Below are positions 26,128-34,516 of a stretch of DNA of 64,000 nucleotides, piece after piece. Source of the DNA: JALYUS01 sp038231255 (GTDB taxonomy: Bacteria > Chloroflexota > Chloroflexia > Thermomicrobiales > JALYUS01); contig JBBRLR010000006.1 of the NCBI GenBank assembly GCA_038231255.1, positions 21,856-85,855 on the forward strand, given 5' to 3'. The stretch's first letter is position 1, and the number at the start of each line of letters is the position of its first letter. Made by a program: the position numbers and the translations under genes. The notes below the pieces were generated by a model that worked only from the letters and a program-made list of their open reading frames with translations, made no database searches and was not told the DNA's origin.

Positions 26128-26934
26128 GTGACTGACGAAACGGTGATGGCTGCCGCGCGAACGCTCCGGGCGGATCGCGTGCATGGGGCAATGGAGCTGG
26201 CGTTGCGGGCAGTCGAGTCCGCTGTAGGCCTGCTTATTGCCGACCCAACGCGCGATGTGCGACAGGTGGCGTTGGCGATTGCCACAGCTCGTCCGAGCAT
26301 GGCGGGAATCGTCAACGCCGTTGCACAGACGCTCACACTGCTTGTTACCGATGACTGAAATCGCAGAACTACATATCCCTGAAGACCTCATGATCTATAG
26401 CCACTTTCCTCAACACGCAACGCACTCCTCGCGATGAAAGACCGTCTCCGCGCCGTGATTATTCCCGAGGGCCGCCGCGAGGACGATGGCAAGGGCCTTG
26501 CCATCGTCCTCGCGGCGGCTAGGATACCCGTTGTTGTCGTCACCGAGGCGCAGATAGGATGGTGGGTGAGGGAAGTGGATGCGGCCCTTGTCGGCGCGGA
26601 CACCGTCGCGCCGGATGGGGCAGTCTACAACCACATGGGTACGGCGACTCTCGCTCTGCTCGCGCGGGAATATGGGAAGCCGATGTACGCGCTCACGCAT
26701 ACCCTGAAGATCGCGCCGTACGACCGGCCAACGGACATGGACGAGGCGAACGATCCGGGGGAGGTGTGGGCCAGCCCGCCGCCCGGCATCACCGTCCGCA
26801 ACCCCGCCTTCGACCGGATACCGGCAAATCATATCACCATCCTCACGGAGCGCGGTATCCTGACCGACACGCTCCGTGCGACACTGGTCGCCGAACATCG
26901 TGCCGCATGGGACGCGTTGGAACTCGCAGAGTAA
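26128..26934 (+). pseudogene. eIF2B alpha/beta/delta-family protein broken by two frameshifts
   Basis: The N-terminal helices (ADRVHGAMELALRAVESA..., GTG 26128) end at a TGA at 26356-26358. The middle part EIAELHIPEDLMIYS is in another frame. From about 26404 the original frame resumes with LSSTRNALLAMKDRLRAVIIPEGRR and continues through VGADTVAPDGAVYNHMGT to 26934. Together these make one 270-residue member of the eIF2B/MtnA/ribose-1,5-bisphosphate isomerase fold. The two shifts compensate each other within about 50 bp. Sequencing error, decay or coupled short ORFs are all possible. Confidence 0.7.
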
Positions 26935-26946
26935 AGGAATAGGAAC

Positions 26947-27831
26947 ATGAAACTGCGCGCAATCACGGTGCCGCCCTACGACAAACCATCGGGATATGAC
27001 GAGGCGCCCGCCGCCTATGTGCGGGAAGGACTCTACGAGCAGTTGCGCGACGCGGGCATCGCTTTGACCGGCCCGGTTGCCGTCCCGCCGCCGGCTACCC
27101 GGAGTGAGGATGCGGTGACGACCATCGCCCGCCTCGGCGCGAACATCGCGGCGGAAGTGGCAACGGCATTGCAGGAAGAAGGAAACGTGCTGGTCACGGG
27201 GAGCAACTGCAATGCGCTGGTCGGTGTGCTCGCCGGTTTCGAGAAGCGGTACGGGACGAGTGCGAAGATCGGCCTCGTCTGGTTCGACGCGCACGGCGAC
27301 TTCAACACGCCAAAAACGACGCTTTCCGGCATGATCGGCGGGATGCCCGTTGCGGTCTCGGCGGGTCTCGCGTTTCCACACTGGCGCGCGATTACCGGGC
27401 TGGACGCACCGATTCCAACCGACCGGATCGTCATGGTGGATGTCCGCAATCTCGACTCCAAGGAGCGCACGCTGATCGAGGCGACCGACGTGACGATTGC
27501 CGCCATCGAACCCGGTCGCCCCGGCGTGCCAATGCAAAAAGCGATTGACGCCCTCGCTGCTACGTGCGATGTCATCTACCTTCATATAGATGAGGATGTG
27601 CTGGACGAGCGGTACGTCCCGAACCACGGCACTGTCGAGCCGAATGGCCCGGACATGGAGGCGGTGCTGAACGCGATCCGCATCGTTCTCGCCACCGACA
27701 AGGTGCATGGCTATGGCCTCGTCTCAGTCAATGTCCGTGGGGAAGGTGGCAAGCAAAGCCTCGATGCCGCGATGCAACTGCTAACCACCGGCCTTGCCGA
27801 ATGGCACAAGGGGAGCGGCGCGGGGGTGTGA
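26947..27831 (+). CDS. Arginase/agmatinase-fold protein with altered metal site
   Basis: A 294-residue ureohydrolase-fold protein; ATG 26947 is preceded by AGGAA. The second motif DAHGDFN (114-120) and third motif IDEDVLD (214-220) keep their Asp/His ligands. The first motif, normally GGDHS with a Mn-ligand His, is GSNCN at 85-89. It may therefore bind one metal, use Cys, or have a different reaction. It starts 12 bp after the eIF2B-family gene, suggesting co-transcription. True arginase activity is doubtful. Confidence 0.82.
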   Translation: MKLRAITVPPYDKPSGYDEAPAAYVREGLYEQLRDAGIALTGPVAVPPPATRSEDAVTTIARLGANIAAEVATALQEEGNVLVTGSNCNALVGVLAGFEKRYGTSAKIGLVWFDAHGDFNTPKTTLSGMIGGMPVAVSAGLAFPHWRAITGLDAPIPTDRIVMVDVRNLDSKERTLIEATDVTIAAIEPGRPGVPMQKAIDALAATCDVIYLHIDEDVLDERYVPNHGTVEPNGPDMEAVLNAIRIVLATDKVHGYGLVSVNVRGEGGKQSLDAAMQLLTTGLAEWHKGSGAGV

Positions 27832-27913
27832 TCGGCGTCAATGGCGCTTAACTTCCCTTATGCGACAATCATCGCTGTTCGTCTCTCTACGCTATTTTTG
27901 CGATTAACGAGGA

Positions 27914-28453
27914 ATGCCGATGTCCACACTGAAGATCATAGCACTCCGTGGCCAGTTGGTTACCCTCCGGCTGGCGACACCGGACGACGCTGAACGGTTG
28001 ACCGAGATCGTGACGGAACCCGTCGTCGCCGAGTGGTGGCCGCGCTACGATCTCGCGCGGGTGCGACGCGAAATGAGCAACCGGCCCGACGATCCCGACG
28101 AAGCCGTGGTATTCGCCATTGAAGCGGATGGCCTCGTCATCGGCCTGATCCAGTACTGGGAGCAGAACGAGGAGGATTATCGGCACGCGGGCATAGACAT
28201 CGCCCTCCATCCGGCGTGGCATCGCCGTGGGATGGGAGCCGACGCCCTGCGTGTCCTGGCACGTCATCTCTTTGACGATCGTGGGCATCACCGAATCATT
28301 ATTGATCCGGCGGCTCACAACCACCAGGCGATCCGCGCATACGAGCGCGTGGGATTCCGCCCGGTTGGTATCATGCGCCGCTATGAGCGGGGCGCCGACG
28401 GCACATGGCACGATGGCCTTTTGCTGGACCTGTTGCGCGACGATCTCAAATGA
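27914..28453 (+). CDS. GNAT acetyltransferase, AAC(6')-like
   Basis: A 179-residue GNAT protein resembling aminoglycoside 6'-N-acetyltransferases: VTLRLATPDDAERLTEIV, EWWPRYD, IDIALHPAWHRRGMGADALR (CoA loop), HHRIIIDPAAHNHQAIRAYERVGFRPVG and DGLLLDLL. An alternative ATG at 27920 has a better-placed AGGA. A role in drug acetylation is only a family inference. Its stop abuts the ribosome site of the following TolB-like gene. Confidence 0.83.
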   Translation: MPMSTLKIIALRGQLVTLRLATPDDAERLTEIVTEPVVAEWWPRYDLARVRREMSNRPDDPDEAVVFAIEADGLVIGLIQYWEQNEEDYRHAGIDIALHPAWHRRGMGADALRVLARHLFDDRGHHRIIIDPAAHNHQAIRAYERVGFRPVGIMRRYERGADGTWHDGLLLDLLRDDLK

Positions 28454-28464
28454 GGAGTATGACG

Positions 28465-30126
28465 ATGGTGCGCGGGATGATAAAGCGGGTATCCATCTGG
28501 TCGGTGGTCCTGGCGCTCGCGGTTATGCTCGCACCGTCCGCGCTTCCACTCACGGTCCGTGCCGATCCCGCCTCGGCGAGCGTGCCGGTAAACTTCGCAG
28601 ACCCCGCCTTCCGCGCGCTCTGGCGGCGCACGGATGACCTCGCACAGGGGCGGCGCTCCTACCTTTGGGGGCCACTAGATCGGCAAACATATGTAATCGC
28701 GCGTGAGCCGTACGTGGAAGCGCCGGGCGGCGCGCGGCTCGTCGAATACTTCGACAAGACGCGAATGGAGCGGACGGACCCGACCGCCAATCGCACCGCA
28801 CCTGGCTTCGTGACGAACGGTCTCCTGGCGACCGAGATGATCACGGGCCGTCTCCAACTCGGCGACAAGATGTTCCAGCCCTTTTCCCCTGCCGTTGTAA
28901 CGATTGCCGGGGACGCGAATGACCCGGACGGCCCGACCTACGCTACCTTCACGCCCCTGACGAGCGTGCCGCCGCTCGCCGCCAATGCGCCGATTGTGCA
29001 GACGGTGGACCGGGGCGGCACGGTCGGGGTCGGCGGACCGGGGGGTGTGATGGCGGGCGACCTTGTCCCGGAAACTAACCACCGCACCGCTTCCATCTTC
29101 CACGACTTCATCTTCGCCTCCGGCCCGATCGTCGCCGGAGACCAAACGACCAACGGGCCACTATTCGGGAATGGCTACGCGGGCGGCGTCGGTTTTCCGA
29201 TCACCGAGGCATACTGGGCGAAGGTGCGTGTCGGCGGCGCGCAGAAGCAGGTACTGGTGCAGGCATTCGAGCGTCGCGTCCTCACCTACACACCCGACAA
29301 CCCGGACGGATTCAAGGTCGAGGCGGGCAATGTCGGCCTCCAGTATCTCCGCTGGCGGTACGGCGACGGACAGCCAGCCCCGCCGAGCCAGCGCATCGCC
29401 TTCGCGGCGAAAGCGGGCAACGACCCCGTAGCGCTCGTCGTCATGGACGCGGACGGCAAGAACCGCACGATGCTCGCCACTCCCGGCAGCGACGCGCGCT
29501 CGCCCTCGTGGTCACCGGACGGTACGCAACTCGTCTACGCGGCGGGGGGCAAGCTTTTCATCATCGGTGCGGACGGCAAGAACGGCACCCCTGTCACCGA
29601 CGGCCCGAGCGACGACCTCCCCGCCTGGTCGCCGGACGGCAAGCGGATCGCCTTCGTGCGCGGGCACGACCTCGCCCTCCTTTCCGTCCCGAACGGCGGC
29701 GTGACGACGCTCTTTGCGGGCGTACCGGGTATCAATGCGGTCGCGTGGTCGCCGGACGGCACGCGCGTCGCGATGGAACGCGGCACGAATATCTGGACGC
29801 TCAACACGGACGGTTTCGGCCTCCAACTCGTCCTCACCGGTACGAATGGCGCCGCCTTCCGCGCCCCTTCATGGACGCCCGACGGCACCCGCATTGTCGC
29901 CACGCGTGAGTCGGGCGGCGTGCGCACCCTCATCGTCGCGACCGCCGACGGCAAGGATCAGCGCGACCTCGCGACCGGCTCCGGCGGCGCGGTCGCGGCG
30001 GACGGCCAGCGCGTCCTCGTCGTTTCCCCCACCGGCCGTCTCCTCACGACCAACTTCCAGGGCCTTCAGCCACGCACGCTCTCCCCCGACACCGAAACTG
30101 CCACCTTCCCTGCCTGGTCGCCGTGA
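28465..30126 (+). CDS. Secreted TolB-like beta-propeller protein
   Basis: A 553-residue protein. ATG 28465 has GGAG seven bases upstream. A signal peptide (WSVVLALAVMLAPSALPLTVRA) is followed by a roughly 270-residue N-terminal domain of unknown type. Then come PD40 repeats: WSPDGTQLVYAA, WSPDGKRIAFVR, WSPDGTRVAMERG and WTPDGTRIVATRES. These form a TolB-type propeller for protein binding outside the membrane. I cannot assign the N-terminal domain, which contains FGNGYAGGVGFPITEAYWAKV. Confidence 0.82.
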   Translation: MVRGMIKRVSIWSVVLALAVMLAPSALPLTVRADPASASVPVNFADPAFRALWRRTDDLAQGRRSYLWGPLDRQTYVIAREPYVEAPGGARLVEYFDKTRMERTDPTANRTAPGFVTNGLLATEMITGRLQLGDKMFQPFSPAVVTIAGDANDPDGPTYATFTPLTSVPPLAANAPIVQTVDRGGTVGVGGPGGVMAGDLVPETNHRTASIFHDFIFASGPIVAGDQTTNGPLFGNGYAGGVGFPITEAYWAKVRVGGAQKQVLVQAFERRVLTYTPDNPDGFKVEAGNVGLQYLRWRYGDGQPAPPSQRIAFAAKAGNDPVALVVMDADGKNRTMLATPGSDARSPSWSPDGTQLVYAAGGKLFIIGADGKNGTPVTDGPSDDLPAWSPDGKRIAFVRGHDLALLSVPNGGVTTLFAGVPGINAVAWSPDGTRVAMERGTNIWTLNTDGFGLQLVLTGTNGAAFRAPSWTPDGTRIVATRESGGVRTLIVATADGKDQRDLATGSGGAVAADGQRVLVVSPTGRLLTTNFQGLQPRTLSPDTETATFPAWSP

Positions 30127-30129
30127 AAC

Positions 30130-30172
30130 CGGAAAGAACCGCAAAGACGCGAAGGGCACAAAGGGATACGAG
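30130..30172. repeat. Single arm of the 9-nt repeat family
   Basis: The units GGAAAGAAC, CGCAAAGAC, GCGAAGGGC and ACAAAGGGA follow the TolB-like stop. No complementary arm is found before the next gene, unlike other loci of this family. The rest of 30127-30301 holds no gene. Confidence 0.55.
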
Positions 30173-30301
30173 GGCGTGTCCTCAGTTGAGGAGGATGGCG
30201 ATTGCGGCGAGGTGAACGGTGGGTGACGGTGGAAACGCAGAGATGAGCGGGCTATACTAGGGCGAACGTATAGCACTGATGTTCTTTTGCGGGGGTGGGC
30301 G

Positions 30302-30787
30302 ATGGATGTGAGCGATCTGATCACGTTATATGACTACTACTACTGGGCGACGAAGAAGATTCTGGCGCAGGCGGAGAAGGTGACGCCTGCGCAGTGGTCC
30401 GGCCCGCCACCGATCGGGGACCGGAGCCTGCAGGAAACGCTCGTCCACATGCTGAACGCCGAGCGGGCCTGGCGGCACGGATGGGACGGGCCGCGGCGAT
30501 CCGCGCCTCTACCTGCTGCCGATAGCACGGATGCCGCTTTGCTCGCCGCACGCTGGCGCGAGGAGGAGGTGGAGATGCGCGCGTACCTCGGCTCGCTGAG
30601 TAACGAAGACGCGCACCGGGCGTTCTACGACGAAGACGCGCCGGATCCGTACATCCTCTGGCAAGTCATCGCCCACGTCTCCTACCACGGGATGCAGCAC
30701 CGCAGCGAAGCGGCGATGCTGCTGACCCACTTCGGCCACTCGCCGGGGGGCATCGATATGGTCTTCTGGCTGGACGAACGTGAATAG
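30302..30787 (+). CDS. DinB family protein
   Basis: A 161-residue DinB-fold protein starting at ATG 30302 after GGGGGTGGG. It shows LYDYYYWATKKILAQAE, the first ligand in TLVHMLNAERAW and the C-terminal pair in AHVSYHGMQHRSEAAMLLTHFGHSPGGID. The three-His arrangement of a metal-dependent DinB/YfiT enzyme is complete. It is highly similar in layout to the gene at 37239, including the final GHSPGGxDxxF motif, so the two are paralogues. The reaction is unknown. Confidence 0.87.
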   Translation: MDVSDLITLYDYYYWATKKILAQAEKVTPAQWSGPPPIGDRSLQETLVHMLNAERAWRHGWDGPRRSAPLPAADSTDAALLAARWREEEVEMRAYLGSLSNEDAHRAFYDEDAPDPYILWQVIAHVSYHGMQHRSEAAMLLTHFGHSPGGIDMVFWLDERE

Positions 30788-30943
30788 CTGGTCAGGGATG
30801 CTAACCCGAGACCCGAACTGGCACGCGACGTGCCAACGCGAAACAGCGAATGGATGGCGAGGCGCGTTTGCGGTTCAAACGGTTCCCGTTTCCGCACGAT
30901 ATACTGTGCATGACATCGCGCATCCGCCGAATGGAGGGTGCTG

Positions 30944-31051
30944 ATGGCTGTCCGAATGGACGCGGAACCGCTGCCCGAATGGGCGGTGCGAAACAAACGG
31001 CGGCGCGGTATCGTCAAAACTAGAGCGGGATGCCGTTCGTTTGTATCGTAG
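30944..31051 (+). CDS. Possible small basic protein (35 aa)
   Basis: An ATG with GGAGGG seven bases upstream opens a 35-codon frame (MAVRMDAEPLPEWAVRNKRR...). A TATACT box lies about 40 bp before it. The product is basic and has no membrane segment. It could be a leader or a small protein, but no homologue is recognised. The remainder of 30788-31116 appears empty. Confidence 0.3.
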   Translation: MAVRMDAEPLPEWAVRNKRRRGIVKTRAGCRSFVS

Positions 31052-31116
31052 ACGTGCGGCGACAGATACCGGAACCCGGTTATTGTAACCCCGTCATTGC
31101 AGGAAGGGGCCGGACA

Positions 31117-31932
31117 ATGCGACGGCGCAACCAAGGCGAACCATCCATGCGGCAATGGCGGATCACGCCCCAACGAGAACCAATCACGCGGCCAAGTTTC
31201 TGGTTGATGCTGATCGAATTCTCCCTGATTCTCTTCGTCACCCTCGCCTATTTCCTCACCCGTGGCCTTGTGCGTGGCCGGGAAAGCGATGCGGTGAAGT
31301 ATGCGAATAGCGTGCTGAATATCGAACGCGCGCTGCACCTCGACCTAGAGCAACCGATTCAGCACTTCACGCTGCATCACGTATGGTTATTGCAGATCGC
31401 CAACAACTTCTACCTGTACGCGCACCTGCCGGTGCTGATCGCGGTCACGGTCTGGCTGTACTGGTGGCGACCGTGGGCTTACCCGTGGTTTCGCAATGCC
31501 TTTTTGATCTCCGCGCTCTTCGGGCTTTCTATTTACGTCCTGCTGCCCGTCGCCCCGCCGCGCTTCATGCCGGGCTTTGTCGACACGATGGCGCTCTACG
31601 GGTTCAATGTGGACGGCTCGGCGGCAGGCCCGCTCTACAATCCCTACGCCGCGATGCCCAGCCTGCATGTCGGCTGGTCGCTGCTTGCCGGGATCGCGAT
31701 GGTCGCCGCTGCCCGTTCATGGTGGCTCAAAGCGGCGGGAATTGCCCTGCCGATGCTGATGACGCTCGCCGTCATCATGACCGGAAATCATTACTTTCTC
31801 GATGTTGTGGCGGGCGCGGTGGTCGCTGTCGTCGCGCTCACTCTTTCCACCTTTTGGACTTCCTGGCACACCGCACGGGCACACACCGCCGACGTTCCGG
31901 AGTGGATACCGTCCACGTTCTGGCGGCGGTAA
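31117..31932 (+). CDS. PAP2-superfamily membrane protein
   Basis: A 271-residue membrane protein with six hydrophobic segments, starting at ATG 31117 after AGGAAGGGG. The phosphatase signature is present as AMPSLHVGWSL and GNHYFLDVVAG, which supply the two catalytic His residues. The first KxxxxxxRP motif is weak, as in the AUR1/inositol phosphorylceramide synthase-like subgroup. It probably acts on lipid phosphates or transfers a phospho-head group at the membrane. A CBS-domain gene follows 100 bp downstream. Confidence 0.82.
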   Translation: MRRRNQGEPSMRQWRITPQREPITRPSFWLMLIEFSLILFVTLAYFLTRGLVRGRESDAVKYANSVLNIERALHLDLEQPIQHFTLHHVWLLQIANNFYLYAHLPVLIAVTVWLYWWRPWAYPWFRNAFLISALFGLSIYVLLPVAPPRFMPGFVDTMALYGFNVDGSAAGPLYNPYAAMPSLHVGWSLLAGIAMVAAARSWWLKAAGIALPMLMTLAVIMTGNHYFLDVVAGAVVAVVALTLSTFWTSWHTARAHTADVPEWIPSTFWRR

Positions 31933-32032
31933 CAAATGGAGAAAGACTGACCGATGCATCGCTGTCGCAAAGCGGTAAGCCGTTCGTAAGGAGCGACGAT
32001 TACGATGCCGGGGACAGTGGGAAACAGAGACG

Positions 32033-32611
32033 ATGATTGAAAGCGAAAGCAGGCGCGGCATGGATCGCCGCAGCAATGACATAAGCATCCCGATCATGAC
32101 GGCGGCGGACGTGATGCGTCCGGTACCGACGATCACGGCGGACATCTCATGGCGGGGCGCGCTGCAATTGCTGCTCGGTAATACGCTCGACGCGGCGCCC
32201 GTCGTTGATGGCGAGCGGCGCGCCATCGGCATCATCACCCAGACCGATCTCGCCACTCGGACAAGTGGCACCGAGCGGACGGAAATGCGCGCCGTGCTTG
32301 ATGGCGTCCTCACCATTCGCTCGCATCGGACGCTGCTACGATGGCACGAATCGCCGCACTGGGACACGGGGTCCACGGTTGCCACGCTGATGACCACACC
32401 CGTCGTGACGGTGCGGCCAGAGACGCCGCTCTCCGCCGTCGCTCGCATCTTGCTCGATCATGACATCGCGCAAGTCCCTGTCACCGACGCCGATGGGCAG
32501 GTGCGCGGCATGGTCCGGCAGCGCGACATCGTCGCCGCCGTCGCCATGTGGAGCGCCAGCCTCCTCCCGCCCGCCGAGCGTGATGCGTTCGCAGCCTGGG
32601 CGGCGTCATAA
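32033..32611 (+). CDS. CBS-domain pair protein
   Basis: A 192-residue cytoplasmic protein built from two CBS motifs: VMRPVPTITADISWRGALQLLL...APVVDGERRAIGIITQTDL and LMTTPVVTVRPETPLSAVARILLDHDIAQVPVTDADGQVRGMVRQRDI. CBS pairs bind adenine nucleotides and act as energy sensors or regulators. There is no fused effector domain. An insertion of about 40 residues between the motifs is longer than usual. The partner is unknown. Confidence 0.87.
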   Translation: MIESESRRGMDRRSNDISIPIMTAADVMRPVPTITADISWRGALQLLLGNTLDAAPVVDGERRAIGIITQTDLATRTSGTERTEMRAVLDGVLTIRSHRTLLRWHESPHWDTGSTVATLMTTPVVTVRPETPLSAVARILLDHDIAQVPVTDADGQVRGMVRQRDIVAAVAMWSASLLPPAERDAFAAWAAS

Positions 32612-32665
32612 GAGCAATAGAGGAGGGGCAATCCCCACCCATTGCTCGTTGCTCATTGCTTCCAT
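32611..32665. repeat. 7-nt tandem repeat (ATTGCTC type) with short complementary arm
   Basis: The right arm is ATTGCTC-GTTGCTC-ATTGCTT, three 7-nt units. The left side carries GAGCAATAG, one complementary unit, across a 30-bp spacer. It sits between convergent genes and fits the same inverted 7-nt repeat plan seen at 42497 and 46618. Confidence 0.55.
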
Positions 32666-33654
32666 CTTGTGAGCCGCGTCGTCGGGGTGATGCCGGGGAT
32701 GCGGCCGCGTTTGGCGACGGGGCGGCCCGCGATCTCCTTGATGTCCGCCGTGAAATCAATCGCGGGCGCGCCGGAAATCGCGCTGCCGACGCCGAAGATG
32801 TCCACTGGCGCTCCCTCCGCCCGGAAGCGGGCGATCCGCTCTACCGACAACCCGCCGGAAATGACGATCCTGACGTGGTCGAGGCCCGCGCCGTCCAGCC
32901 GCGCGCGCGTCTCCGCCACCAACGCGGGCGTCACGCCGCCGCGCTCGGAGGGCGTGTCGAGGCGGACGCCCCAAAGGTCGTCGCCGAGCGCCGCGCCAAC
33001 GCGCAGGGCTTCCTCGACCTCATCATGGAACGTATCAACCAGCACAACGCGGTTCACTGCCGGGTCAATTGTCGCGTGGAAGAGTTGCGCCGCTCGTACC
33101 GTGTCGCCGAGGACGAGGACGAGGGCGTGCGGCATCGTCCCGGAGGGCGCCAGGTCCGCCATTTCCGCGCCGATCATCGAGGCGCACGCCTGGCAGCCGC
33201 CGATGATTGCCGCGTACTCCATCGGGCCGACGACATTCGGATGGATATGACGCGCCCCAAAAGCGATCACCGGCACGCCTTCCGCCGCTGCCACCGTCGC
33301 TCGCGCCGCCGTCGCCCAGCCCGTGCCGGACGAGAGGTAGCCGAGGTAGGCCGTCTCGTAGAGGCAGAAGGATTGATAGCGGTCGCGGATGCGAAGCATG
33401 ACCTCTTTGCGAGCGATTGCGTCACCGTCCGACAGGCTTTCGATCACCGCGTCGGACGAACAGACTCGTTCGAGCAATGCGCGCACTTCCCGCATGCCGC
33501 AGAGCAGCCCATGTTGCCCCGCGAAGACCTCCATCGTCACGACCGGGTTGATCTCCGCCGCCGCGAGAATCTCCTTCGTGCGGTGGAAATAGACATCTGC
33601 CGTATCACCCCGCAGTACGGCTTCAGTCGGCGCAAACAGCGCGTTATCAGGCAT
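32653..33654 (-). CDS. Nicotinate phosphoribosyltransferase-like protein
   Basis: A 333-residue NAPRTase-family enzyme (type II PRT fold) starting at ATG 33654 after AAGGGAAG. Typical blocks are FGARHIHPN, GGCQACASMIGAEMADLAPSGTMPHAL and VRIVISGGLSVERIARFRAEGAPVDIFGVGSAI. It makes nicotinate mononucleotide from nicotinate and PRPP for NAD salvage. It is shorter than the 400-residue PncB type and looks like the archaeal/Thermoplasma form. It stands alone. Confidence 0.87.
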   Translation of the reverse strand: MPDNALFAPTEAVLRGDTADVYFHRTKEILAAAEINPVVTMEVFAGQHGLLCGMREVRALLERVCSSDAVIESLSDGDAIARKEVMLRIRDRYQSFCLYETAYLGYLSSGTGWATAARATVAAAEGVPVIAFGARHIHPNVVGPMEYAAIIGGCQACASMIGAEMADLAPSGTMPHALVLVLGDTVRAAQLFHATIDPAVNRVVLVDTFHDEVEEALRVGAALGDDLWGVRLDTPSERGGVTPALVAETRARLDGAGLDHVRIVISGGLSVERIARFRAEGAPVDIFGVGSAISGAPAIDFTADIKEIAGRPVAKRGRIPGITPTTRLTRWKQ

Positions 33655-33707
33655 CGCTTCCCTTTCCACTCGTGGCGAGCAGTTCATCCCTGGCTGGATC
33701 AAGATGT

Positions 33708-33834
33708 TAGATCTTACGCAGTTGGGGCAATTTCTTGGAGGCGGGCTCCGGGTACCCTCTGGGTAACATGCCTCTCTGTGGAAGGCTAAAGCCCGCCCAC
33801 CACCGGGTTTCTCTTGCGAACTGCGTCACTCCTG
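33708..33834 (+). mobile_element. MITE-like palindromic element, diverged copy
   Basis: The ends read TAGATCTTACGCAGTTGG and AACTGCGTCACTCCTG, matching the inverted ends of the copy at 38006-38119. The interior carries the same CAATTTCTTG and AAAGCCCGCC...ACCACCGGGTTTCTCTTGCG blocks. A stretch with GGGTACCCTCTGGGTAAC makes it 13 bp longer. No target duplication is visible. It encodes nothing. Confidence 0.75.
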
Positions 33835-33862
33835 ACACATATTGATCGAGAAGAAAGCGCGG

Positions 33863-34156
33863 CTAACGATAAGCCTCGTCGTGGCTGCCAATATCGAGCA
33901 GCGTGATCTCCTTATCATGGATAAGGAGCGTAAGGGTAATGCGGTATGCGTATGTGAGGCTGACCGCCCATATTCCTTTGAGCCGGCCCGAAAGCGCATG
34001 AATCTTCAATGCCGGCGCGAAGGGATCAACGGCCAGATCGGCAAGCAATCGGTCATAGGCAGGACGCAGATCGGGATGTTGGCGGAGGAATTTCTTCGCT
34101 TGCTTTTGATACTGTCGCTCAATAGCGATTATATACGGTGCGTCATTCGTCGTCAT
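33863..34156 (-). CDS. RelE/StbE-type mRNA interferase toxin
   Basis: A 97-residue RelE-superfamily toxin: IERQYQKQAKKFLRQHPDLR, LSGRLKGIWAVSLTYAYRIT and the terminal LLDIGSHDEAYR, where the HDExY-like end is typical of the YafQ/RelE branch. It cleaves mRNA in the ribosome when free of antitoxin. Its ATG at 34156 lies 14 bp inside the 3' end of the antitoxin gene, giving the usual antitoxin-first coupled pair. Confidence 0.88.
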   Translation of the reverse strand: MTTNDAPYIIAIERQYQKQAKKFLRQHPDLRPAYDRLLADLAVDPFAPALKIHALSGRLKGIWAVSLTYAYRITLTLLIHDKEITLLDIGSHDEAYR

Positions 34157-34421
34157 CTGGCAAGGCATCCATGTCCGCCAAAAGTGCAGCCACGCTCTCG
34201 AACCGCTCCACCTCACCGCGTTCCGCAGCTGCCTTCGCCGCGAGCACGCGCGCTACATATGCCTCGTGAAACGCTTCGACGAGTTCCTCATATCGACATT
34301 CATCCATAACGACATACCGTGGTTCGTTCCGCGTGATAACGTGGACTGGACCCTCTGCTAACAAGTCATCAACTGCACCGATACCGCGTCGCTTGATCTC
34401 CTGTGCGCTAATGGTACGCAT
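34143..34421 (-). CDS. Type II antitoxin, Phd/YefM-like
   Basis: A 92-residue protein starting at ATG 34421 with AAAGGAG upstream. The N-terminus MRTISAQEIKRRGIGAVDDLLAEGPVHVITRNEPRYVVMDE has the Phd/YefM DNA-binding fold. The acidic C-terminus (ALPDDDE) would wrap the RelE-type toxin encoded immediately downstream. The dimer is expected to autoregulate the pair; a TATACT -10 candidate lies about 30 bp upstream of the start. Confidence 0.87.
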   Translation of the reverse strand: MRTISAQEIKRRGIGAVDDLLAEGPVHVITRNEPRYVVMDECRYEELVEAFHEAYVARVLAAKAAAERGEVERFESVAALLADMDALPDDDE

Positions 34422-34516
34422 TTTGGCACTCCTTTCAGTACTCACCACGCAGTATAACCGATGTTGGACGCTACGCGCGCCTGTCCCGTACACTGCGGGC
34501 GAAGGAGGCGCGGGCG

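Noticed and set aside
26351..26437. A separate 28-codon gene in the middle of the eIF2B-family locus
   Set aside because: Its residues fit the expected middle of the same protein, so it is explained better as a shifted segment, although coupled translation is noted as possible.
33863..34421. Reading the RelE-like pair as a HigBA or HicAB module
   Set aside because: The antitoxin-first order, the Phd/YefM-like N-terminus and the C-terminal HDExY-like motif of the toxin fit a RelE/YafQ-type pair.
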